DNA of 9,801 nucleotides from Methylophilaceae bacterium. GTDB lineage: Bacteria > Pseudomonadota > Gammaproteobacteria > Burkholderiales > Methylophilaceae. The stretch covers positions 1 through 9,801 of the forward strand of contig JANYIK010000011.1 of assembly GCA_025362115.1 (NCBI GenBank), given 5' to 3'. The notes beneath the pieces were generated by a model, which was given only the letters and a program-made list of their open reading frames with translations, was not told the origin of the DNA and did not search any database. Numbering within the stretch: position 1 is the stretch's first letter; every line of letters begins with the position of its first letter. Positions 1 to 5,654 of this stretch are shown here, in pieces. The translations under genes were made by a program, and so were the position numbers.

Positions 1-507
1 CCAACCGTCAGTCTTGCCAATTCTGCCGCCATTCTTGGGTGGAAAAGCGCACATAGCGACTGGGCGCGGCCGGGCATCATGCTCTACGGCGCAGACCCTT
101 TGTTTCAGCCAGACACGCCATTGCGGGCAGTGATGCAACTGACTTCACCCATCATTTCGGTACGAAAAATAGCTAAGGGCGAATCTATAGGCTATGGCAG
201 CATCTTTACCGCCGAGCGCGACACCACGGTAGGTGTGGTGGCGTGCGGCTATGCTGATGGTTATCCTAGAGCGGCGATTGACGCACCTGCGGCTGTGGAC
301 GGGAAGCTTACCAAGCTGATAGGCCGCGTATCAATGGATATGTTGTTTGTTGACCTTACTGACAACTCCGATGCCAGTATCGGTAGTAAAGTTGAATTAT
401 GGGGTGATCAGGTGCTTGCCAATGAAGTGGCAAAAGCTGCGGGTACCATCGCCTATGAGATTTTCTGTAACGTCAAACGAGTACACTTTCAATATTCAGA
501 TAATTAG
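1..507 (+). CDS. alr: Alanine racemase, C-terminal part (5' end outside the window)
   Basis: This is the 3' part of a PLP-dependent alanine racemase, which interconverts L- and D-alanine in the cytoplasm and supplies D-alanine for peptidoglycan. The reading frame is open from base 1 and ends at TAG 505-507, giving 168 residues. The family is usually about 360 residues, so roughly the N-terminal half, including the PLP lysine, is missing from view. Family marks in the visible part are SLANSAA (fragment residues 4-10), RPGIMLYG (23-30), the GYADGYPR segment (83-90) whose first tyrosine is the second catalytic base of the family, and the SMDM segment (111-114) of the C-terminal beta domain. The frame shows no break. 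The next gene, ridA, lies 132 bases downstream past a palindromic repeat. The identification is firm; whether this is the biosynthetic (alr) or catabolic (dadX) paralogue cannot be decided here. Confidence 0.93.
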   Translation, partial: PTVSLANSAAILGWKSAHSDWARPGIMLYGADPLFQPDTPLRAVMQLTSPIISVRKIAKGESIGYGSIFTAERDTTVGVVACGYADGYPRAAIDAPAAVDGKLTKLIGRVSMDMLFVDLTDNSDASIGSKVELWGDQVLANEVAKAAGTIAYEIFCNVKRVHFQYSDN

Positions 508-524
508 AATTCCTGCTTCGATAC

Positions 525-583
525 GTTTTCCGTTCGCCCTGAGTGCCGCGCGTAGCGCGGTTTATCGAAGGGGGACGGAAAAC
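525..583. repeat. Intergenic palindromic (REP-like) repeat between alr and ridA
   Basis: This is a nested inverted repeat. The outer arms GTTTTCCGT (525-533) and ACGGAAAAC (575-583) are perfect complements. Inside them CCCT (537-540) can pair with AGGG (569-572), and the core is a perfect CCGCGC (546-551) / GCGCGG (555-560) hairpin with a GTA loop. The CCCTGAG...TCGAAGGG layout resembles the dispersed palindromes common between genes in many beta- and gammaproteobacteria; that resemblance is from memory, not a search. It could also act as a transcription barrier after alr. There is no T-run directly after the stem; a T-rich stretch starts only at about 602. Confidence 0.7.
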
Positions 584-639
584 TACTCAGCACGAACGAG
601 GTTCTTTATTTTTTAACTTTTTTAACAAGGATTTTTCAC

Positions 640-1014
640 ATGCACATCATTCAAACTCCAAACGCCCCAGCAGCAATCGGCCCTTATTCCCAAGCCATGG
701 TGGTTGGCGACTTGCTATTCACCTCTGGTCAAATCCCGCTACGGGCGGACGGCAGCTTGGTGGAAGGCGACATTACCGTGCAGACGAATCAAGTGTTAGC
801 CAATCTGCGTGCGGTGATAGAGGCCGCAGATGCCAACCTGTCCAAAGTGGTCAAGACCACCGTATTCCTGAAGAATCTGGATGATTTCGCCGTGATGAAC
901 GGCATCTACGCCGAAGCCTTTGGCAGCCACACGCCAGCACGTTCTACCGTGCAAGTGGCTAAATTACCGCGTGATGTGTTGGTAGAAATTGAGGCGATCG
1001 TTTCGTTGGCTTGA
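640..1014 (+). CDS. ridA: RidA/YjgF/UK114-family enamine/imine deaminase
   Basis: This 124-residue cytoplasmic protein belongs to the RidA family, whose members are usually 125-130 residues and form trimers. They hydrolyse reactive enamine and imine intermediates such as 2-aminoacrylate to keto acids and ammonia, which protects PLP enzymes. The family pattern is visible end to end: APAAIGPYSQA near residues 9-19, LFTSGQIP (26-33), the TTVFL strand (73-77), and PARSTVQVAKLPRD (99-112). Arg101 in that last segment matches the substrate-carboxylate arginine of true RidA proteins, and Glu117 sits in the usual C-terminal VEIEAIV strand. The start is supported by an AAGGA ribosome binding site (627-631) 8 bases before ATG 640. 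It is the first gene of a coupled operon with speB and puuB, and alr lies upstream. Presence of the arginine favours the active RidA subgroup over the Rid2-Rid7 subgroups. Confidence 0.93.
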   Translation: MHIIQTPNAPAAIGPYSQAMVVGDLLFTSGQIPLRADGSLVEGDITVQTNQVLANLRAVIEAADANLSKVVKTTVFLKNLDDFAVMNGIYAEAFGSHTPARSTVQVAKLPRDVLVEIEAIVSLA

Positions 1015-1940
1015 TGATGAATCACGGTTTTCCTTACGTTGTCACGGGCGGTTTTTTGGGTGTGCCTATCACCGCCGAGGCAACGGCACCTTTTGCCGTT
1101 GCCGGAATCAGTTGGGATGGTAGCGTGACCAACCGCCCCGGTGCGCGTTTTGGCCCCAGCGCCATTCGCAAAGCCAGCCATATGCTGTGCGGTGATGAAC
1201 ACCCATTTTTTGATACTAGTCCCGTGGGGCAATTGGCGGATTTGGGTGATTTGCTGTTGCCCAATACCAGCATTGATGCCATGCGGAGCGCTTTGATGCC
1301 GCAGGCCAGCAGCTTAATTGCCAAGCATCAAATGGTGTGGCTGGGGGGTGACCATTCCATTACGTTGCCTTTGCTACGTGCCTATCGCCAGCATGTTGGT
1401 AAGCCGCTCGCCTGTATTCATTTCGACGCGCATTGCGATACCTGGACTTCACACTTTGGCGAACCGTCCGGCCACGGCACTTGGGTGTATGAGGCCATTA
1501 CCGAAGGGCTGGTTGATCCGCAAGCGTTTGTGCAGATCGGCATTCGTTCTTCTGGCGAACGCGCGGCACGGGAGTTTGTGAGCGGCCAAGGCGGGCGTAT
1601 CTACACCGCGCGTGAATTGCGTGGGCGTGACGGCGCCGCGTTGCAAAGCGTGATAGATGAAGTGCGTGTGCGGATGGCAAAAGCAGGCAATCCACCGCTT
1701 TACTTGACCTTCGACATTGACGCGCTAGATCCAGCCTTTGCCCCGGGTACAGGCACACCGGAAGTGGGCGGGCTGACCACCGCGCAAGCAATGACGCTGC
1801 TGGAAGCATGGCACGACCTGAACTGGGTAGGGATGGATTGCACCGAGGTTTCTCCGCCATACGACCATGCAGAGTTGACTTCAAATGCTGCTGCGACGCT
1901 GGTGTGGACCTGGCTGTGTGGACGCATGGCGATCAAGTGA
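1014..1940 (+). CDS. speB: Agmatinase/ureohydrolase (SpeB-like)
   Basis: This 308-residue protein is a binuclear-manganese ureohydrolase of the arginase/agmatinase family, most like agmatinase (agmatine + water to putrescine + urea). The metal ligands are all present: His114 in GGDHS, Asp138/His140/Asp142 in FDAHCD, and Asp234/Asp236 in FDIDALDP. The run AFAPGTGTPEVGG (241-253) and Glu278 in DCTEVSPPYD are also family signatures. The DP-AFAPGTGTP form and the GHGTWVYEAITEG segment point to SpeB rather than arginase. Guanidinobutyrase or guanidinopropionase activity cannot be excluded from sequence. The start is placed at ATG 1014, overlapping the ridA stop by one base (TGATG). TTG 1011 and ATG 1017 are alternatives. 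There is no clear Shine-Dalgarno site, so translational coupling to ridA is likely. The stop TGA 1938-1940 overlaps the next start in the same way. Confidence 0.9.
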   Translation: MMNHGFPYVVTGGFLGVPITAEATAPFAVAGISWDGSVTNRPGARFGPSAIRKASHMLCGDEHPFFDTSPVGQLADLGDLLLPNTSIDAMRSALMPQASSLIAKHQMVWLGGDHSITLPLLRAYRQHVGKPLACIHFDAHCDTWTSHFGEPSGHGTWVYEAITEGLVDPQAFVQIGIRSSGERAAREFVSGQGGRIYTARELRGRDGAALQSVIDEVRVRMAKAGNPPLYLTFDIDALDPAFAPGTGTPEVGGLTTAQAMTLLEAWHDLNWVGMDCTEVSPPYDHAELTSNAAATLVWTWLCGRMAIK

Positions 1941-3241
1941 TGTTGGGCGCCGAACTCAAGCTCACGCAAAATTCCTACTACGCGGCCAGCGCCAACACGC
2001 AGCCTAATTATCCAACACTGCAAGGCGATATCGAAGCCGACGTATGCGTGGTCGGTGGCGGATTTGCGGGCTTATCAGCGGCGATAGAGCTTGCAGATCG
2101 CGGTTACTCGGTAGTGGTGTTAGAAGCCAGCCACATCGGTTTCGGTGCAAGCGGGCGCAATGGCGGGCAGATCATCGCAGGCTTGGCTTGTGAGCAGGAT
2201 GTCATCGAAAAAGCCGTAGGGTTTGAGGCCGCCAAACAAGTGTGGGACATGAGCCTGGAAGCCTTGGAGTTGGTGCGCGAGCGTGTGCAACGCTTTGACA
2301 TTGATTGCGACCTCAAAAGCGGATTTTTGGGTGTGGCCACGAGTTCGCGTAAGGGCGAAAAATTACGCACCTGGTTTGATGGTATGGCAGCGCGCTACGA
2401 CTATCAGGTAGGGTGGATTCCGTCCGCCAACATCAAACGCTGGATCAACAGTTCGCGCTACCACAGTGGTTATTACGACCCGCAGTCAGGCCATCTACAT
2501 CCGCTTAATTATTGTTTAGGCTTAGCTAAAGCGGCTTCCGGATTAGGTGTACAGATTTTCCAGAATTCTCCCGTTCACGCCATGCAGCAAGGCGAGACCG
2601 TGCAATTACACACTGAAAACGGCAAAGTGAAGGCCAAGTTCGTGGTACTGGCAGGTAATATGTATTTGCCCGAAGTGTCACCCAAACTCGCGCCCAAACT
2701 GGCTAAGCGCATTATGCCCGTCGGCACCTACATCATCGGCACCGAACCGATAACACCAGAGTTGGCCGCTGAGCTTATCCCTAGCGATTCTGCGGTGTGC
2801 GATACCAATTTCATTTTGGACTATTTCCGCTTTTCTGCTGACAAACGCATGATTTATGGTGGGCGGGTGAGTTATAGCGCCATGACACCACCTAATCTCA
2901 CCGCGAATATGCAAGCGCGCATGGTGCAGACTTTTCCGCAACTCAAAAATACCAAGGTTGCATATACCTGGGGCGGCTTTGTGGACATCACCATGAACCG
3001 TGCGCCGGATTTTGGGCGGGTCGCGCCTAACGTGTATTACCTACAAGGATTTTCAGGTCACGGCGTTGCATTGACGGGCTTGGCAGGGAAGTTAGTAGCG
3101 GAAGCCATCGCTGGCCAAGCCGAGCGCTTGGATGTGATGGCGCGTATTCCGCATCGTGACTTTCCTGGTGGGAAGTTGCTGCGTACACCAGCATTGGTGC
3201 TGGGAATGATGTGGTATCGGCTGCGTGATGCCTTGGGTTAA
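1940..3241 (+). CDS. puuB: FAD-dependent amine oxidase, gamma-glutamylputrescine oxidase-like
   Basis: This 433-residue protein belongs to the DAO (FAD-dependent amine oxidase) family and matches E. coli PuuB from end to end as I recall that sequence. PuuB oxidises gamma-glutamylputrescine to the aldehyde, giving ammonia and hydrogen peroxide. The N-terminal SYYAASAN segment (12-19) is characteristic. The Rossmann FAD site is VVGGGFAGLSAA (37-48) with the ribose-binding Glu62 in VVVLEAS. GFGASGRNGGQ (67-77), SGHLHPLN (183-190) and the C-terminal LQGFSGHGVALTGLAGKL segment (368-385), which completes the FAD site, are all present. The start ATG 1940 overlaps the speB stop by one base; an in-frame GTG sits at 1937. 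No signal peptide is seen, so it is cytoplasmic. Following an agmatinase, it likely acts on the putrescine branch. Direct oxidation of putrescine or another amine is possible, since puuA, puuC and puuD are not in the window. Confidence 0.9.
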   Translation: MLGAELKLTQNSYYAASANTQPNYPTLQGDIEADVCVVGGGFAGLSAAIELADRGYSVVVLEASHIGFGASGRNGGQIIAGLACEQDVIEKAVGFEAAKQVWDMSLEALELVRERVQRFDIDCDLKSGFLGVATSSRKGEKLRTWFDGMAARYDYQVGWIPSANIKRWINSSRYHSGYYDPQSGHLHPLNYCLGLAKAASGLGVQIFQNSPVHAMQQGETVQLHTENGKVKAKFVVLAGNMYLPEVSPKLAPKLAKRIMPVGTYIIGTEPITPELAAELIPSDSAVCDTNFILDYFRFSADKRMIYGGRVSYSAMTPPNLTANMQARMVQTFPQLKNTKVAYTWGGFVDITMNRAPDFGRVAPNVYYLQGFSGHGVALTGLAGKLVAEAIAGQAERLDVMARIPHRDFPGGKLLRTPALVLGMMWYRLRDALG

Positions 3242-4435
3242 TCAGCTCAAGGCTTTTTCTATACGACTTAATGCTTCCTTAAGGTTGTCCATCGAGGTCG
3301 CAAAAGAGATGCGGAAATAACCCTCTGCGCCGAACGCCGAACCGGGCACCACCGCAACACCTACGCTTTCCAGCAGATAGTCAGCAAGTGCCATATCGGT
3401 CGCTGCCGCGATCTTGCCGCGCTGGTGCAGGCTGGCGATAGCGGCTCTGGCATCGGGGAAGGCGTAGAACGCGCCGCCTGCTTCGATACAATGCAATCCG
3501 GGAATCTCATTGAAGCGCTTCACTACGAAGGCATGACGCTCACGGAATGCTGCCACCATAGGTGTGATGCAACCTTGATCGCCCTCTAATGCTGTTTGTG
3601 CGGCAACTTGCGAGATTGAAGTGGGATTGGAGGTGGATTGTGACTGTAATATCTCCATCGCCTTGATGATGTTGGCAGGTCCCGCTGCATAGCCTATGCG
3701 CCAACCGGTCATCGAGTAGGCCTTGGAAACTCCGTTCAGCACGATGGTGCGGGACATCAGTTCTGGCGTGGCATTGAGAATGTTGACGAAAGGCACTCCG
3801 GCGAGATTGACGTGTTCGTACATATCGTCAGTAGCAACCAGTACGTGCGGATGTTTTTTCAGGACTTCGCCCAAAGCTTTGAGTTCCGCCATCGTATAGA
3901 CAGAACCCGTGGGATTTGACGGCGAATTGATGAAGAATAATTTTGTTTTTGGCGTGATCGCAGCCTCAAGTTGCCATGGAAGCAATTTGAACCCTTGTTC
4001 GATACCACATTCGATCACTATGGGTTTGGCTTCGGCGACCAAGGCAATATCGGCATACGACACCCAATACGGTGCAGGGATGGTGACTTCATCACCTGGA
4101 TTGAGTACTGCCAATGCCAGATTGAAAATACATTGCTTGCCGCCGACACCGACGATGACTTCGTTTACCGTGTAGTTAAAACCGTTCTCTTTTCTGAGTT
4201 TCTCTACGATGGCTTTTTTCAGGCCTGGAATGCCAGCTACCGGCGTATATTTGGTAAAGCCATTGTCTATGGCTTGCTTGGCGGCATCTTTGATGTGCTG
4301 TGGGGTGTCAAAGTCTGGCTCACCAGCACCAAGGCCGATGATGTCACGGCCTTCAGCTTTGAGCCTGCCTGCACGGGCAGTAACGGCGAGGGTGGGAGAT
4401 TCCTTGATGGCTTGAACGCGTTGCGAGAGTTCCAA
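3242..4435 (-). CDS. aspC: Class I PLP-dependent aminotransferase (aspartate aminotransferase type)
   Basis: This 397-residue fold-type I aminotransferase most likely transfers the amino group between aspartate and 2-oxoglutarate; members of this subgroup may also use prephenate or aromatic substrates. Visible motifs are GLGAGEPDFDTP (34-45), the PYW segment with Trp124, NPTG with Asn174, D204-Y206 near the cofactor, the PLP Lys238 in NGVSKAYSMTGWRIGY with phosphate-binding Arg246, and Arg375 in FRISFAT for the substrate carboxylate. The start is TTG at 4433-4435. An in-frame TAA lies two codons upstream, no ATG is available, and MELSQRVQAI is the family N-terminus. Only a weak GGACAG lies upstream as a possible ribosome site, so the TTG start may hold expression down. 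The stop abuts the puuB stop on the other strand with no spacer. The exact substrate is inferred. Confidence 0.9.
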   Translation of the reverse strand: MELSQRVQAIKESPTLAVTARAGRLKAEGRDIIGLGAGEPDFDTPQHIKDAAKQAIDNGFTKYTPVAGIPGLKKAIVEKLRKENGFNYTVNEVIVGVGGKQCIFNLALAVLNPGDEVTIPAPYWVSYADIALVAEAKPIVIECGIEQGFKLLPWQLEAAITPKTKLFFINSPSNPTGSVYTMAELKALGEVLKKHPHVLVATDDMYEHVNLAGVPFVNILNATPELMSRTIVLNGVSKAYSMTGWRIGYAAGPANIIKAMEILQSQSTSNPTSISQVAAQTALEGDQGCITPMVAAFRERHAFVVKRFNEIPGLHCIEAGGAFYAFPDARAAIASLHQRGKIAAATDMALADYLLESVGVAVVPGSAFGAEGYFRISFATSMDNLKEALSRIEKALS

Positions 4436-4495
4436 AATTACTGTCCAGTCATTTGGGCTATATTAAAGGGCGCAATTTTACGCATAAACGCCATA

Positions 4496-4522
4496 CAGCG
4501 AAACCGCCATGACGTTTCGCTG
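4496..4522 (-). terminator. Stem-loop between the protease gene and aspC, possible terminator
   Basis: Perfect 9-base arms CAGCGAAAC (4496-4504) and GTTTCGCTG (4514-4522) enclose a 9-base loop. The element lies 22 bases past the stop of the minus-strand protease gene and 60 bases before the aspC start. On the minus strand the stem is followed by TATGGCGTTT rather than a clean T-run, so intrinsic termination would be weak. It could instead stabilise the 3' end of the message or bind a regulator ahead of aspC. Confidence 0.35.
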
Positions 4523-4543
4523 GATTAAGAGTTTCAATTGCCC

Positions 4544-5560
4544 TTATTGACAGGATTCGCCGCAACCTACTGTTTTTCTGAACTCCTCGGCCATTTCATC
4601 GTTGAGTTGGTTGAGCGCCACATTGATGCGCTGCATTTCAATCTTGTCTTTGTGGCTGGCAGCGATTAGCCCCAGCTCATAGAGCGCATCGGCATGTTGT
4701 GAGTTGAGTTCAAGCGCTTTGCTCAAGTGCCGGAGCGCGGCTGTTTCGTCATGTTGGCGTGCCTCTGCCAAGCCAAGGTGATACCAGGATTCGGCATTAT
4801 TGGCTTCTTGCTCAGTCCACAATTGCGCTACGTTCTTGAGCGATACCCATTCTTCTGCTTGCAAATACGGCACTACGCGCATGAAAAACGGGCGTTGCTC
4901 CTCTGGAGCATCCCAGAAAGGTTTTTCAGATGCGGTCGCCACGGCGACTTCTGGTGCTGATATTAGTTTTTTCACCCAGTCCACAGGTAGCGCATAGAAA
5001 AAGCCGTTACGGCCAGGACTTTTGAATGTGTTGATCCCCAGCAAATTGCCTTCTTCATCAAATAGAGCGCTGCCGCTGGCCCCCATGCTAAAACGTGCGG
5101 AAGAGCGAATGATCTGGCTGTCATCCAAAGTGTATAGCGCTTTAATCCTGCCTACTGAAGGACTGGGGACTATCAAGCCGCCTGAATGTCCTAGCGCAAA
5201 TATGGCTTGTTCGTATTTGATCGAGGCGATATTGCCGAGTGGTACTGGTTTTAGCGGAAGGTCATCAAATCTTAGTATGCAAAGATCATGTTTCCAGTCA
5301 GCTTGCAATGCCACCGGTCTGTAGTTTTCTTCGCCCTGAGAAGCCAGTACGCCACGCGCATTAGCCAGCACATGGCAATTAGTGGCAATATGGTTGAGAC
5401 TTACCACAATGCCAGAACCTACGCCATGTTCGCCATTTTTATCTTCCACATGAATTTGTATCACGGAAAAAAACACTTTCATGAAAGTGTCCTGGTTAGG
5501 CTCTGCACTGACTTGTGTGCAACATAGCAAGATGAGGCAGGCGACGATAATTTTTTGCAT
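4544..5560 (-). CDS. Exported trypsin-like serine protease with C-terminal TPR segment
   Basis: This 338-residue protein has a signal peptide (a hydrophobic stretch over residues 4-14, likely cut after VSA at residue 19), so it probably acts in the periplasm. Residues about 25-200 form a trypsin/HtrA-like protease domain. His63 in ATNCHV, Asp92 in WKHDLCIL and Ser162 in MGASGSALFDEEG make the catalytic triad, and GVGSGIVV (46-53) is the usual first strand. PDZ domains are absent. Instead residues about 254-300 read as a TPR (AESWYHLGLAEA, then ALRHLSKALELN, then ADALYELGLIA), suggesting partner binding. The start at 5560 is chosen because an AGGGA ribosome site lies 8 bases upstream and it places the signal peptide at the N-terminus. 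The in-frame ATG at 5614 would add 18 residues and bury it. The gene is divergent from uvrB and upstream of aspC on the same strand. Its substrate is unknown. Confidence 0.85.
   Translation of the reverse strand: MQKIIVACLILLCCTQVSAEPNQDTFMKVFFSVIQIHVEDKNGEHGVGSGIVVSLNHIATNCHVLANARGVLASQGEENYRPVALQADWKHDLCILRFDDLPLKPVPLGNIASIKYEQAIFALGHSGGLIVPSPSVGRIKALYTLDDSQIIRSSARFSMGASGSALFDEEGNLLGINTFKSPGRNGFFYALPVDWVKKLISAPEVAVATASEKPFWDAPEEQRPFFMRVVPYLQAEEWVSLKNVAQLWTEQEANNAESWYHLGLAEARQHDETAALRHLSKALELNSQHADALYELGLIAASHKDKIEMQRINVALNQLNDEMAEEFRKTVGCGESCQ
5467..5490 (-). promoter_or_regulatory. Terminator-like hairpin plus T-run inside the protease coding region
   Basis: ACACTTTCATGAAAGTGT (5473-5490) is a perfect 18-base palindrome. 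On the minus strand it can fold as a 7-base-pair stem with a CATG loop, and it is followed directly by six more Ts after its own final T. That is the layout of an intrinsic terminator, about 70-95 bases into the protease gene (codons about 24-32). The stem holds only two G-C pairs, so it would be weak. It may simply reflect the codons for TFMKVFF. Confidence 0.3.
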
Positions 5561-5587
5561 TGCAGTTTCCCTTATTGGTGTTTGAGC

Positions 5588-5617
5588 TTGAAGTCTCAGT
5601 TTAGGATTAAGCATAAC
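5588..5617 (+). promoter_or_regulatory. Weak candidate promoter for uvrB
   Basis: In the 94-base divergent gap between the protease gene and uvrB, TTGAAG (5588-5593) and CATAAC (5612-5617) lie 18 bases apart. They match the sigma-70 -35 and -10 consensus at four of six positions each. Transcription would start about 30 bases before uvrB. A TAAAAT at 5640-5645 is an alternative -10 that would make a nearly leaderless message. I see no CTGT-N8-ACAG type LexA box in the gap. Confidence 0.22.
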
Positions 5618-5654
5618 GCGATAAAGTTCACCATGCGGTTAAAATGGCATCACC

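Noticed and set aside
906..1324. Long open frames on the strand opposite ridA and speB, with similar ones opposite uvrB and rfbG.
   Set aside because: They mirror strong conserved genes, show no family motifs and lack ribosome sites; they are shadows of codon bias.
1808..1939. An upstream extension of the puuB frame running back into speB.
   Set aside because: The extra residues do not resemble the family and overlap the conserved end of speB. ATG 1940 gives the family N-terminus and the TGATG coupling.
4460..4488. Possible aspC promoter on the minus strand (TTTATG, 17 bases, TAATAT).
   Set aside because: Only three and four of six consensus positions match, too weak to list as a feature.
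5561..5614. Longer protease start at ATG 5614 adding 18 residues.
   Set aside because: It would place a charged extension before the signal peptide and lacks a ribosome site, whereas ATG 5560 has AGGGA at good spacing.
5561..5654. SOS (LexA) box upstream of uvrB.
   Set aside because: I looked for CTG-N10-CAG type palindromes in the gap and found none.
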